64,000 nucleotides of DNA from Endocalyx cinctus (lineage: Eukaryota; Ascomycota; Sordariomycetes; Amphisphaeriales; Apiosporaceae), in the NCBI GenBank assembly GCA_001600455.1, contig BCKC01000009.1, forward strand, positions 1,426,001 to 1,490,000, written 5' to 3'. Positions 34,159 to 45,406 of this stretch are shown here, piece after piece. The position numbers were made by a program, and so were the translations under genes. The notes beneath the pieces are model-generated. The model was not told the DNA's origin. It saw only the letters and a list, made by a program, of their open reading frames with translations, and did not search any database. Each line of letters begins with the position of its first letter. Within the stretch, counting starts at the first letter, position 1.

Positions 34159-37100
34159 TTACCTCCCAAGATCCAAATGCGGCACGATAACCGGCCCGTA
34201 CTTGGTAGTGAACGGGCCATCTCCCTGAACGACAAAATCGATCGCGAGGCTCAACTTGCTCAACCCTTGCTGCTGATGCTGCATCATAGAATACGCAGTA
34301 CCGGCTATAGCCTCGGGGTCGTAAGCCATGGCGGTGACGTAGTTCCGTCGGCCCATGAGCTTCTTGAGCTCGCGCGCGCCGCCGCTGGCTTCGGTGTGGA
34401 AGATCTCCATCATGTCCTCCTTGGTATCGCTGACGTTCTCGCCGCTGCTAGCGGACCTCTGCCCGTTCAGCGGCACGTAATGCGCCCGGTTGTTGTGCAG
34501 CAGCTTCAGGATGTAGTTGGCCGCCGGGGCGGCTACGATGGGCGACGTGATGATTTGGTACATGGTCTTGTGGTCACTGGGGTGGGCCGGGTCGTGAACT
34601 AATCCCGCGCCGGCGGCGTTGACGTCTTTTTTTCGTGTCAAATGTTAGTAAAATGCATATTCATGTAGATATCTGTAAGACGGAAGGGAGAGGGACCAAA
34701 AAAAAAAAATCTTACCTCCAGACAAAAACGTCATACGAATGCCCTTCTGGTGAGCGATACCCTGGAGAGTGCGGATAAGATAAGTGCGTTCGAGGTCCTT
34801 CGTGTCGTGGGTCCACATATCCTTCAGGATCTCGCCGATGTCGAGGTCGCCGAACTGGTTGACGACGTTGCCCATGAGGCCGGACTTGCCCACGGCCTTC
34901 TTTACCTGGTTGAAGCCCTGGGCGACGACCTCCTTCCCGCCGACGATGCCCGCGACGGAGCTGGTGACTTTTCCGAGCACGTTGTAGGTCGTGTTGACGG
35001 CCTTCTTACCCGTCGCGAACGTGTTGGCCAGGCTCTCGACCGTGTCGAGGCGCGGGTAGATGACCGGCACCGAGAGCATCCAGATGCAGTGCTGCACGCT
35101 CGGCGGTAGCATCGCTACCTTGGGGAACAGCCCTTGGTATGTCGGCGCCGCGAGGACTCGGTTTTGCGTCCGCTCCGATCGCAGGTCGACTCCGACCACC
35201 ACCATGGCGGGGCCGAGATATTTTACGAAATGCCATCCTTGCCCTGTGATTGTGAATAGGTCCAGGTCGTGGCTCACGTTGCGGAGGATTTCGAGGGTTG
35301 TGTGGTGCTGGAATAGGAGGTACATGTCGATGGCGATGCGCCCTATGTTCTTGAACATCTGAGAGCTCTGCATGTAGTCAGGATAAGAGCCGTATCCGTC
35401 GAAGCTGGAAAGAACAGCTGAGTTAGCCACCAGTATCAAAAAAAAAAAAAAAATGAACGTTTCCATCAGATGAGACTTACATATCGTGATCATCAAGCTG
35501 GCAAATATGAGGGATCTGCGCGAAGGCCTCTCTTAAGAAAGGCTGGTCCAAATGACTCGTGTAGAAGTGGAAGTAAGCGTGGGTGACGTCCTCCTCGTGC
35601 CTCGCCGTCCACGACGCGTTCTTGCGGTTCTCCTTGCCCGGCATGGCCAGCCACTGCTTCAGGAGGGGTACCTCCTTCCACAGGCGGTCGCCGTAGATCT
35701 GGTCGCCGAGGCCGAGCTGGACGTGGAAGTTGCCGCACTCGACGTTCTTCTGCAGGACGTCCTTCCACATGACGTCGAGGCCGCCGAGCTTGCTGCGCTC
35801 GTTCTGCGACGTGCTCGCGGCGAAGTCGTTGCCCGAGTGCGCCACGAACCGCCAGCTCGTCTCGTTCTTGCCCGCCACCGCGAACTCGTACCGCGTGCAG
35901 CCCAGGTGCGACGTCACCGCGTACGTCCACCTCTCGGTGCCGGCCTCCTCCATGGCTAGGTCGATGTCGTATTTGATGAACTGCCACCTCTGGTGCGTGT
36001 AGATGTTGTGCGGCACCAGCTGGCGCGGGTTCGGCGATAGGTCGGTGCTCTTATGTATGTGGATCGTGGGCGCCTGGGGAGCTTCCGTCACGACCAGGAT
36101 GCTACCGAACCATATGCCTTTCTCGATATCCATATTCACGTATCTGAGGTACGGGCCGAAGTAGACGCCGTTAGTGGGTTGCACCTTGTACACCTGGACG
36201 CCCGGGGGACCCGAGAATCCGGCGGCGGTAGGCGTCGCCGTGGCGACGCTCATGATACTCTCTGCGTAACCCGGTGTTTTCGGAGGAAACATGGGTGAGG
36301 CCAAGGCGCTTTGTTTGCCGAACATCGGCGACGCTAGCGGGTTGCCGTATGTCGAGGCGGTAGGCGATAGAGGCGCTACCTCGTGGTGGATGGGGTTCGG
36401 ACCCTTGGGGAACTCCCACTGGGTCGCTTGTGTCGCGAGATGGATGTAGTAGTATTGGCCTGAGTTCTGGTCGAGATGGGCGAGCCAGCCCTCCGGCAGA
36501 GGCGGCGGTGACGTAACACCTTGTGGGGACGGGGTATGCGGAACAGCCTGTTGTGCCTGTGGCTGCTGCTGCTGTTGCTGCTGCTGCTGTTGTTGTTGCT
36601 GTTGTTGTTGAACCTGCTGTCCGTTGGGCTGGCTCTCGGGTCTAGGATCGTTTGCGAATGCGGGATGACCGGGGTGCTGCAGCGCCGGGGATGCCAAGCT
36701 AGTTGTGATGTCGTGCGGCTTCTTCGGCGGCTGTGTTGCTTGGGAAGACTGCGAAGGGGTTGAGCTAGAGCTCGACTGGCCCGGTCTCTGTTTTTCGTTA
36801 GGATACGCTGACGAAGAACCGCTAGGCTGAATGCTTGAGTACGCCGGCGGCGGACTAGGCGACATTTGCATTCTTTGAAAGTCTTGTTCCAGGACGCTCA
36901 CTTGAAGCGCTGGTCCTTCGCTCGAAGAACCAGGCTTAGGAGGTTGCGCGATTTGCGGAACTGATCCAGATGAACCAGAGTTGGCTACCGGAGTGGCTCC
37001 CTGGTAGACCGTGGGGGGACCGTGGGGTTGCTGACCCGGTGTTTCCGTAGGCGTCCACGGTCGCGGAGGTTGCGAAGGTGTCTGCTGCCCATATTGAGCC

Positions 37101-37942
37101 AGCCTTTGAGCGGCCGCAGAGCTCTGGAGGCTGTTAAGTGTCGCCGTGCCGGAAATTCCGGAGGCTGCGTATCTAGCCTCGATACCACCGCCTGGGATGG
37201 TGCCCGGCTCTACGATCGGGGTTTCGGGAGGTGGCGGCGATCCGCGGCTCGCTCGCGTCGTCGAAACCGACGCCGTTGAAGCGAAACGGTTCACGCCACT
37301 GTCCTGAGGCATTTTGAGATAACTGTTCTCGTTCACCTGAGGTCGCGCATTGCTTTGCGCACTCGGACCTGGACTACTTCCCTTAGGCGGCGGATAATAG
37401 GGTTTCTTCTGATAATCTGGGAAAGGGATAGAAGATGCGGTCTGTTTCTGTTGGTTGCCAAGGGGCTTTGCGAAAAGTTCGCCGTCGTCGCCGGGCGGGC
37501 TGCCAGGGCTAAGAGGCTTTGGGACGGCTCCTCGACGCTCTGCGAGCCCAGGGCCTTTCTTCTCAACAGGGCTTGTTTCTAATCGCGGGCTGGTATCGTT
37601 AAAGCCGTTGGGTCTTGTAGGGTTCGGAGAGCCTGTGTAGATTCTTCCGGCGGAGGGATGACGGCCTTCGGGCGCGTAGGTAGGTCGATTTGAATGCGAC
37701 GATGATGCTGGTGGGTAATCGTCTTCGTCTGGATATGGCAACGGGGCGGCGGAGCTGGAGGCTCCTGGTGGTAAAGGAAAGGTAGGTTTGGAAGACACGG
37801 GAGCGGGGTATTTGAATCGATCTGCGGAGGGTTGAGGACTTTGAGGTTTGAAAATCCTCAGGGGTTCGACAGTTGGGCTGTCGCAATCTTCGGAAGGTTT
37901 ATTGAGGAACATTTCCTCCTCAGGTCGGCCGTGGCGATCCAT
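34159..37942 (-). CDS. WW-domain / PhoD-like metallophosphatase protein
   Basis: Three exons (35481-37942, 34716-35404, 34159-34625) join to about 1205 aa. Residues 1-480 are Pro/Ser/Gln-rich and probably disordered, with a Gln tract at about 442-465. A WW domain follows at about 480-515 (LPEGWLAHLDQNSGQYYYI, then TQWEFP), which should bind proline-rich partners. The C-terminal half is a PhoD-like phosphatase: HSGNDF, LGLGDQIYGDRLW with likely metal-binding Asp, and QLDDHDIFDGYGSYP across the first splice junction. PhoD enzymes are calcium/iron-dependent phosphodiesterases or phosphatases of the metallophosphatase superfamily; the substrate of this fungal branch is unknown to me. I see no signal peptide, so it is probably intracellular. 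Both introns have GTAAGT or GTAAGA donors. The gene is divergent from a possible small spliced ORF. Confidence 0.92.
36546..36615 (-). repeat. CAG/CAA tract coding for polyglutamine
   Basis: Mixed CAG and CAA codons encode about 17-20 Gln in a near-continuous run inside the disordered N-terminal part of the WW-PhoD protein, just before the WW domain. The mixture of codons makes it more stable than pure CAG, yet length variation between strains is likely. Confidence 0.9.
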
Positions 37943-38086
37943 TTTGTTTCGACAGGTGAAACGCGAAACTGATTCTCAAGACAAAAGACTCTGTGAATAC
38001 GCGAAGTATGACGCACGCAAGAACAGTCACGTTATTTTGTAGGATCTTCGACTCAACACGAATTTGTGGACATAAGTTTCTCAACG

Positions 38087-38239
38087 ATGGCCGGCCTTAT
38101 CGAGGCCAAGGCGGGGTACAACGATGATGCTCCCAGTAAGTGACGAAACTGAAAGATACCAGTAACAGATTCAACTAATGATATCAAAGCAGTTGTGAGA
38201 CGTGAAGCTGACAATATTCAGAAGAATAGGAACAGATGA
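38087..38239 (+). CDS. Candidate 31-aa spliced small protein
   Basis: An ATG at 38087 opens 16 codons ending GYNDDAP, followed at once by GTAAGTGAC. A CTAAT branch-like site and a CAG acceptor lie about 57 bases on, and the frame then continues VRREADNIQKNRNR to TGA. The product would be small, charged and soluble. A NAG-NAG acceptor (AAAGCAG) allows a form one residue longer, with Thr-Val in place of Ile. Without splicing, the frame stops after 18 codons. The ORF starts 145 bases from the divergent WW-PhoD start, so they could share a promoter. I do not recognise the family; an unproductive or chance ORF cannot be excluded. Confidence 0.35.
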
Positions 38240-38842
38240 AACAAAGTCAAGAAGAACGAGAAGTATGCTTCTCGAGGTGGTTTGATATGCGGCCACGGGA
38301 GTCTGCATGGATGGACAGGCTTTAGTGGATACTGAGGGGTGTGAACAGGGTAGAGGAAGATTCCTCAACAGCCCAGCGGATTTACTACCTTGGCAATCTT
38401 GCCGACAGGCTTTATGATTGGCTACATCGATGTAGGCGCTTAAGAATGGAGAAATTGGGATGAAGCGAATCGAAACTGGAAGCGCCCAAGAGCCCAAAGC
38501 GGGAAGCATACAAACTGACTGCGACATTGGTAAAGCTCATGTATAATAAAATGAGTTTTGTCACCTCGATGGCATTGTTAAAGAACATAGAGTGCATATG
38601 AACAATTATGCCGTATTTTCCTATCATAAACTCAAGTTGAATGCGAGAAATGTGATAGGACGATTTTCAACTGGGTTGAACATATATTTTCAAAGCAATT
38701 ATACACCTTTTACCCTTTGGATCACCTCATTTAAGGATAATCAGGTGGATGGGTTTCAAGATGAAATATACTAACGAGTGATGCTAATGAAGCGCCTTGA
38801 GTTTGTCAACTGGAGATAGGGAAATAAGTATATCCCATCGTG

Positions 38843-38900
38843 TCGCCTTCGCAGACTTGTGCGAGTTTATCGTGAGTAACTCACACAAGCGCCGAAGGGA
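38843..38900. other. Long imperfect hairpin, possible structured RNA or MITE remnant
   Basis: Left arm with GCCTTCG and CTTGTGCGAGTT, right arm with AACTCACACAAG and CGAAGG, around a ten-base loop. The arms pair over roughly 22-24 bases with one internal bulge and one mismatch. It lies alone between genes, too far from any stop codon here to be an ordinary 3'-end element. Confidence 0.4.
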
Positions 38901-39968
38901 CCCGCCCCAAGAGCTCCGACTAAGTGGGAAACATACGTATTGTAGTTAGGTTAAACTGATTTCTTGATGTCAATAGTATCAATCTTCGCATTGAGTGAGT
39001 GATTCAGTTGTGGAACTTAGATGCAGGCGTGTAGAAGCCGAGCGGTTACGGTGATAATAAGATGTGCCTGTATAACTAGTGTACATAGTAAGTGTGATGT
39101 TACCTTAGGTTTAATGCGTGTGTAAATATAGTGATGTGAATTCCCCAGTTAATTTAAAGATCATGGGAGTTTATAATATAGCATATATGTAAGAGCGTCA
39201 AAGAAGGTGATGAGATGAGAAGAGATCGGGAAAACGGCTTCTCAGATGCAGCTTGTAGGTAACCCATGCAGCCCATGCAGAGATCCCTTATCGATAATGC
39301 GACATTCACATATCCATGGGCCTCCAATCCATATTGCCAAGCATTTGGACCTGTCATTTGGTATTACATCGTTGATCGCATAGTCTCCTATACATAGTAC
39401 ATATGTATACTACGTATGTAGAGATTCTCGCAAGTTACTCTGTAGTGGGGTGGGAAAATAATCATCGAAAAAACTAAGCCACTTATTAGTAACGATATAT
39501 GGGGGTTATTTGCGCAAGAAGTTCAAGGCAAAATCAACAACAAATACCCGCGGACTCGAGCGAAAATCATGTTTCGTTAACTTCGCCACCGAATATGATA
39601 CTCGGACCCGAATGCTTCGATTCTCCGAGCTTCATTTAGGTATTTGTTGGGTTCCATCTACGAATGCATTCGCCACAAGTTGACTCAGTCATATCAGTGT
39701 GGACCAATCAAATAATATTATTTTGCCTGCTTGGCGTAGAGGACGCGTGGCTATCATAACTAAAAGTGAATCAGAGCACTACAACAGCACTACACACTAA
39801 TAGATAATAATGAGCTGGTCCGAGAATATGTGGACAGACGGAGGCCTTGAATCTGGGGTTTAATTACGTATGTCATTGTGACTAACCAGGCATTGGTTAG
39901 GTACATAGTAGATTTCGTCGCCATCATATATGTACATTATTTGGCTGCCTGAATCAAAGACTGGATAG

Positions 39969-39976
39969 TATAAATA
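39969..39976 (+). promoter_or_regulatory. TATA box upstream of Hsp20
   Basis: TATAAATA about 100 bases before the Hsp20 start codon, followed by a leader rich in CAA/CCA. A strong TATA box fits a highly inducible heat-shock gene. I see no perfect array of inverted GAA units for Hsf1 nearby. Confidence 0.55.
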
Positions 39977-40077
39977 CTACATGAGTTCCATCAAATTCAA
40001 TGTTCGATTTTGTCCTTCATCCACCATCCACTATTCACATCCAACAAACAAACAATCTACCAACCAACTAAATAAGT

Positions 40078-41169
40078 ATGTCTAACCACAACAACAACCC
40101 CAACAACCAGCATCCGCCACTTCCTTTCTGGATGTCCGGACCTAGTTCTGGGCCCGGCTTCGGAGTTGATCATTTCGCTGCTGGATTCCCACCCAATGCA
40201 GGTAACTTCCCACCTCAGTTTCCTCCATGGGGAGCTTGGGGCGGTCCATGGGGCGGTCCATGGGGCGGTCCTTGGGGTGGTCCTTGGGGCGGTCCTGGAG
40301 GTCCTCACGGTTGGGGACGACACGGACGTCGCCGAGGAAGGCACCATTCAGATGATGACGAGGAGGAGCAGCGCGATGGGCATGAATCAGACTCGTCCGA
40401 GACAATGAGAGACGGGCCCGAAGATTTCTCTCATCCGCCCCCGCCTCCCCCTCCTGGAGCGGGTCTTCACCTACCCCCTCCTCCCCCCGGTGCGGGCTCT
40501 TTCCCCCCACCGCCACCGCCCGGCCCTCCTCACCACCCGCCACACCCTCATCACCATCCGCACGGTCACGGACCATCGCCGTTTGGGCCACACCGCCGAC
40601 GAGGTGGCCGCTGCGGACGCGGAGGACGACGCGGTCCCCCGCCACCTCCCCCGATGAGCAACGGCCCGTGGAACATGGGACCTTTAATGCGCACTCTCGC
40701 TCAGTATGGAATCCGCGAGTCCTTCCAGGAACGGTTGCGAAATGCCGGTTTGGCCGACGCCTTTGGACTTCAGAACGAGAACGATGAAGAAGGAGAAGGA
40801 AAAGAAGAAGAGGGCACCTTTACCCCTCCCGTCGACGTGTTTAACACGGAAAAGGCTTACATCCTCCACGCCTCCCTGCCGGGCGCAACGAAGGAAGATA
40901 TCGGAGTCGATTGGGATGGCGAGAAGGTCAACATTTCCGGCGTTATCCACCGTCCCGGAGATGAGGAGTTCCTCCAGGCCCTCGCCATTAGCGAGAGAAA
41001 GATCGGATTGTTCAAGAGAAGCATTCCTCTCCCGCCACCCGGAAGCGATGAGAAGGAGGACGTCGACGGTTTCAGTATCACCGCCAAGATGGAAAATGGA
41101 ATCTTGGTTGTGACCGTACCAAAGACAGAGAAGGAGTGGACGGAGATCCACAAGATCGACATTGAATAG
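40078..41169 (+). CDS. Small heat-shock protein (Hsp20/alpha-crystallin) with long low-complexity head
   Basis: A single-exon gene of 363 aa. The alpha-crystallin domain is at about 250-363: FTPPVDVFNTEKAYILHASL, then KEDIGVDWDGEKVNISG, an insertion of charged residues, and GFSITAKMENGILVVTVP. The first 215 residues are unusual: a tandem WGGP repeat (about residues 51-75), a basic then acidic stretch (RHGRRRGRHHSDDDEEE), Pro-rich and His-rich runs, and an Arg/Gly-rich segment. Small heat-shock proteins are ATP-independent holdases that form oligomers through such variable heads; the size is about twice that of a minimal fungal Hsp20/Hsp30. I expect a cytosolic or nuclear protein and heat induction, supported by the TATA box upstream. 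Confidence 0.92.
   Translation: MSNHNNNPNNQHPPLPFWMSGPSSGPGFGVDHFAAGFPPNAGNFPPQFPPWGAWGGPWGGPWGGPWGGPWGGPGGPHGWGRHGRRRGRHHSDDDEEEQRDGHESDSSETMRDGPEDFSHPPPPPPPGAGLHLPPPPPGAGSFPPPPPPGPPHHPPHPHHHPHGHGPSPFGPHRRRGGRCGRGGRRGPPPPPPMSNGPWNMGPLMRTLAQYGIRESFQERLRNAGLADAFGLQNENDEEGEGKEEEGTFTPPVDVFNTEKAYILHASLPGATKEDIGVDWDGEKVNISGVIHRPGDEEFLQALAISERKIGLFKRSIPLPPPGSDEKEDVDGFSITAKMENGILVVTVPKTEKEWTEIHKIDIE
40228..40305 (+). repeat. Twelve-base tandem repeat coding WGGP
   Basis: About five consecutive TGGGGCGGTCCA-type units inside the Hsp20 gene, differing by single bases. They keep frame and encode repeated Trp-Gly-Gly-Pro. Confidence 0.9.
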
Positions 41170-41592
41170 TCGTGGTGCTTTTATTTTCTCGTCGTTTTGA
41201 TCCTCTTACACACTGGCAAAGCAGCTTCAAATCACTCGTTTGATTCATCTTGTACAACGATAGGATAAGGATATTATTTCAAGTAACATCGCCTTTTTTT
41301 TAACCTACAAAAAAAGCACCAAAAAAATAGCAAAACAACCCACAAATCAATAAAAAAAAAGTTTAATGTCCACTCTTCTTCAGAACTCTCTTTGCACGTG
41401 TATTATTTATGTAACATTTGGGTTAAGCCAGTGATATGATCTAATGCTTTTTTAATATATGGCTGGATTCCGTCATGTGTAGTCACTCCGATACTCACAT
41501 TGTAGAACTCGGGCATTCCATCAATCGAAGCTAAAGTCGTGGCTTGGTGATGATTATGGTCTAACCTAGTCCACATACTCAAAGATTTTGTC
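41170..41592. other. Convergent 3' region between Hsp20 and PCC1
   Basis: T-rich then A-rich sequence with A-tracts near 41300-41360, the 3' UTRs of two facing genes. A minus-strand frame at 41403-41636 overlaps the end of PCC1 in another frame and is not supported. Confidence 0.55.
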
Positions 41593-41996
41593 TTAGAGCG
41601 AATCGGAGATGTTTGAAGGGAGGACATCTTCGTCAAGTTCTTCCATGATTTGGATGATCAAATTGACACTCTCCATAAACGAATTCACCGCGACTCGGAG
41701 CATTCTATTAGTGGTAGCTCTATATTCCGTTCGCAATACACAGTCCTTCTGATCTATCGAAGCTGACGAAATTCTATTAAATGTTCGCATAACCAGTGGT
41801 GATAGTTCCTTATCAACCGACAGAGCTTTGAGCGCAACGGAGGCTAACCGCGGGGTCGGGAAAGGTATATAGATTGTCCTATAGATGTAATACTTAAATT
41901 AATTGGAGAAGACGGCAAGAATGGAATATGCGGTGATGAAGAATCATAATAAACTTACAGCGAACATGGAAAACGTGTCTCTATGGAGTCCGCCAT
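41593..41996 (-). CDS. PCC1: KEOPS/EKC complex subunit Pcc1
   Basis: Two exons (41959-41996 and 41593-41878) join in frame to 107 aa. Exon 1 encodes MADSIETRFPCS and is too short to be found as an open frame alone. The product has the Pcc1/LAGE3 pattern: a beta strand (LTIYIPFPTPRLASVALKAL), a second strand around VLRTEYRA, and a C-terminal helix (RMLRVAVNSFMESVNLIIQI). Pcc1 is the dimerising subunit of KEOPS, with Kae1, Bud32 and Cgi121, which makes t6A at position 37 of ANN-decoding tRNAs and affects telomeres and transcription in yeast. The length matches the family. The intron has a GTAAGT donor and a TATAG acceptor. The gene is divergent from CDC14, with 1.1 kb between starts. Confidence 0.92.
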
Positions 41997-43097
41997 GATG
42001 ATGAAGAGAGCTGAGAAAGCTCAGGTGAATGCGCTTGACACGTCAGTGTGGTCCCGATCCCTTGGTATCTGTCGCGATGTTGGAATGTGAATTGCGTAGT
42101 TACGTGTATTAGGCAGAAGAAAAGGTTGGAGGGGGTATAAAACCCCTGGTGGGGCTAATCAAGGTAAGCGATAAGATAAAAGACCTACACGTATGATATA
42201 GTGGATGTTCATAGTGTAATAGTATGCACTCACTCCGTACAAGTATTTGTTGTTAGAACGTTAAATTCATAGCTTAGGCCTTATTATAGGTATCGACGCT
42301 AGCGTATGACTCTCTAAAATATAGGCCAATAGAGACACTGAGGAAGTGGTAAGTTTGAGACAAGTCATTGAACCACTAAGCCAGAATAGGCAAGTTTTGA
42401 CCCCCTAAGTCTCCTGAGGCTCGACATTACTGAGGGTTGCTAGGCAACTGTACGATTATAAACAAGTTTATATATTTCAACCCATAACCTCTAATAACCT
42501 CACCTAAATTGGAAATGGGTCTTATGAGCTTTTTATGCAATAGCCTAGGATTCTGACTTGTCTAGTACCCTTTACACCCTTGAGCCCCACGGCGTATTGA
42601 TTAGTATTGTTAGTATGGTTAGTATTCCCGTTACCGTTACTGTTACTGTTATTACCACAATAAAAAAAAAAAAAAAAAACAATAACAAGCAAAACAATCA
42701 ACTTCTTAAAAAAGCATCATTTTCTAACCATCACCAACTTTCATAACTCTTCCTCCTTCATACTCTTTTCTCCCATACCTTTCTCTTCCCTGATAGACTA
42801 ATCGTCGCATACATTTGGTATTTGTTTATACCTATTCGAACATGAAATAATATTTCCATGCTTGCGCATCTATAGAATATTTACATACATTACCTTATTG
42901 TCGCATATTTACAAACCTTTGCTGTCCTTGAAGAACATTAGCTGCGTGAAGCACACGGCAAGCTTTTAATTACAGTTAATCAACACTCTCAATCTCAAAT
43001 CTTATATTCTTAAGGGCGGATATCAGTGTAATCGCGGCGAGTTTAGTTCATTCATCGAGAGAGTACCTTCTTGCGTCAACTGCTTCAGTTTGTCAAG
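41997..43097. other. Divergent intergenic region, PCC1 and CDC14
   Basis: Holds the promoters of both genes. Visible items are a CACTCCGTAC word at 42231-42240, a GTTACC-type short repeat near 42620-42655, an A-tract at 42662-42680 and a pyrimidine-rich leader before CDC14. No coding sequence recognised. Confidence 0.5.
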
Positions 43098-45406
43098 ATG
43101 CCTCCTTCTTCGAGGAACTCTAATATGGGGCAGGTCATCGAGTATATTCCAGGTGTGTATTAAACTTCCCAATACCTTATATCACATATTTTCTTCTTTT
43201 CTATACATTTGACACCCTTCATCTTTGAATCATTCACATGTTTTTATTGCCGTATTGTATTCATGATTCCTTGCTTCATCTCTTCCAAACATAATTGCTA
43301 TGGTTTCTTTTTTTTTTTTTTTTTTTAAGCATAACAAGCTTTCGACTTCAATCTTCCAATGTCTGCCTGTTGCTTTCTAGATAGCATATTTATGCCAATA
43401 ATATCAGACCTTAATATTTCACTTCCCATTACACTGCTAATTATATCAGACCGACTTTACTTGGCATCTTACCTTCACGCCCCTACTCCCGATACCGTTT
43501 TCCCGTACCCGGAAGCTCCGACACGATCACCTACCAAGCGATCCCAAAGGGCAGCGAACGGTCCTACGCCGGTCAGCTCTGCTTCGACGCGAGAACCGCC
43601 TTACTACTTTACTGTGGACGACAGCCTTTTCTACAACGCTTTTCACCATGATTTCGGCCCCTTTCACATCGGCCACCTCTACCGCTTCGCTCTACAATTC
43701 CACGATGTTCTGGGTGCTAAGGAAAACCAGACCAGACCGATTGTATTCTGGAGTCGAGCAGACCCGAGGAGTGAGTAAAAGACGAGATAGCTAGTATATA
43801 TGGAAGCGTCATGCAGCATAATTAACATTTATCTTTTCTTCCAGGTCGTGCAAATGCCGCTTGCTTATTAGCATGCTACATGGTTTTAGTCCAATCTTGG
43901 CCGCCTCATCTTGCGCTTGCGCCCATAGCTCAAGTCGATCCGCCTCTTATGCCTTTCCGCGATGCTGGCTATAGTCAAGCTGATTATGGTCTTACCGTTC
44001 AGGACGTTGTTTATGGTGTTTGGAAAGCAAAGGAAGAGGGTTGCTGCGCATTGGATAACTTTGATCTTGACGAGTACGAGAGGTTTGAGAGAGTTGAGCA
44101 TGGTGACTTCAACTGGATCACGCCGCATTTCCTAGCATTTGCGTCACCGCAACATACCCCAATCGCCCGTATCACTGAAACCTCTGAATCGTACTCTCTT
44201 CTTCCTAAGACACTGTCTGAAGTCGATGACCACCCTACCCTACCTCAACCCTTCAAGAATGTTTTGAGGCATTTCTCTGAGCGCAATATTGGCCTGGTTG
44301 TCCGTCTTAACTCTCAACTATATTCCCCGTCCTACTTCGAGGCGCTAGGAATTCAGCACCTGGACATGATCTTCGAAGACGGAACTTGCCCTTCCCTCTC
44401 GACCGTTCGAAAGTTCATCAAACTCGCACACGAAACTATCACCGTCAGGAAGAAGGGAATAGCAGTTCACTGCAAGGCCGGTCTCGGACGAACTGGCTGC
44501 TTGATCGGTGCTTACCTTATCTACAGACACGGTTTCACCGCTAATGAGATCATCTCTTTCATGAGATTCATGCGTCCTGGCATGGTTGTTGGTCCCCAGC
44601 AGCATTGGTTACATATCAACCAGGGTACTTTCCGAGAATGGTGGATTGAAGAGAGAGTAGAGAGGAAACTTCGAGAAAAGTTGGCCGCAAACCCACAGCC
44701 TAGTACGCCGATTCGGGCAATGCAGAAAGCGTCTCTTAGCCGTAACGCGCGCACTTCGACACCACCGAGCCGTAGTCCTTCTAACCGTACTCCTCTCGGC
44801 GAGATGGACGATGAGCGAAGAAATGCTGGCGTCCAAGAAGACTACCTTCCCGCTCCGACGCCGGGCCAGCCGAGGAAATCTAGCAGAGCTGATCGTCATC
44901 ACCCGTACCAACGTAGCGCGGTACAGCCGACAACTGTAGAAGAGGAAGAACACGCCCCCGCAGAGAACACCGAAGTCATCTCTGTCCACAGACGATCTCA
45001 GGAGGGTGAGTCGGAGGAAGAGTGGATGCTTCGCATGCGGACGCACCGAAAATCGTCTCAATCTCCTGATCGCAGCGAGAAGTCGCGATCATACAGCCAC
45101 ACCACGACTACGACGACCATCTACCAGGTGATTGATAACGACGCCTCCAACGATGCGGAAAACATCGGTAGCGGACGACCGGCCAAGACGGTTACAGACC
45201 ACGTCACCAGTTCGGGCTCGCCGACTCGATCGGCGAGTGCTTCAGGTGTCTTGACGAAAGTCAGGAGCAGCAAACGATCCAACGAGTCCAGCACTCGCGC
45301 GTCCAAGGAATCGTCGGGTGTTCGAAAGACCAGCGGACGAGTCGGGAGTGTTGGGGTGAACTCGGCCTCGAACTCGACGACGGCTCGCAAAGTTTCCGCT
45401 ATGTAG
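43098..45406 (+). CDS. CDC14: Cdc14 dual-specificity protein phosphatase
   Basis: Three exons (43098-43152, 43450-43770, 43845-45406) join in frame to 645 aa. Exon 1 carries only MPPSSRNSNMGQVIEYIP; exon 2 continues DRLYLASYLHAPTPDT, the Cdc14 N-terminal signature. The second phosphatase domain holds the P-loop HCKAGLGRTG with catalytic Cys at about 335, followed by IISFMRFMRPGMVVGPQQHW. Cdc14 removes phosphate from CDK sites (pSer-Pro) to drive mitotic exit, cytokinesis and, in fungi, septation and conidiation. The last 250 residues are Ser/Thr/Arg-rich and disordered, with several Ser/Thr-Pro sites (SRSPSNRTPLGE) that suggest phospho-regulation and nuclear or nucleolar retention. The introns have GTGTGT and GTGAGT donors; the first is long (about 300 nt) and T-rich. 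Confidence 0.96.

Larger units (their letters stand above)
37943..40077. other. Intergenic region with a possible small gene and a hairpin
   Basis: Between the divergent WW-PhoD gene and Hsp20. Two items are listed separately: a possible two-exon small ORF at 38087-38239 and a long hairpin at 38843-38900. The remainder is AT-rich with no supported frame. Confidence 0.5.

Noticed and set aside
35493..35987. Arg-rich frame within the PhoD exon
   Set aside because: A second frame of the same strand produced by GC-rich codons; the conserved PhoD motifs are in the other frame.
41403..41636. 77-codon minus-strand frame after PCC1
   Set aside because: Overlaps the end of PCC1 in a different frame and continues into its 3' UTR; PCC1 is complete at 41593 at the normal length of the family.
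42131..42147. GGGGGTATAAAACCCC, a possible TATA box for PCC1
   Set aside because: The TATAAA reads on the plus strand, whereas PCC1 is on the minus strand, and CDC14 starts almost 1 kb away; the site fits neither gene well.
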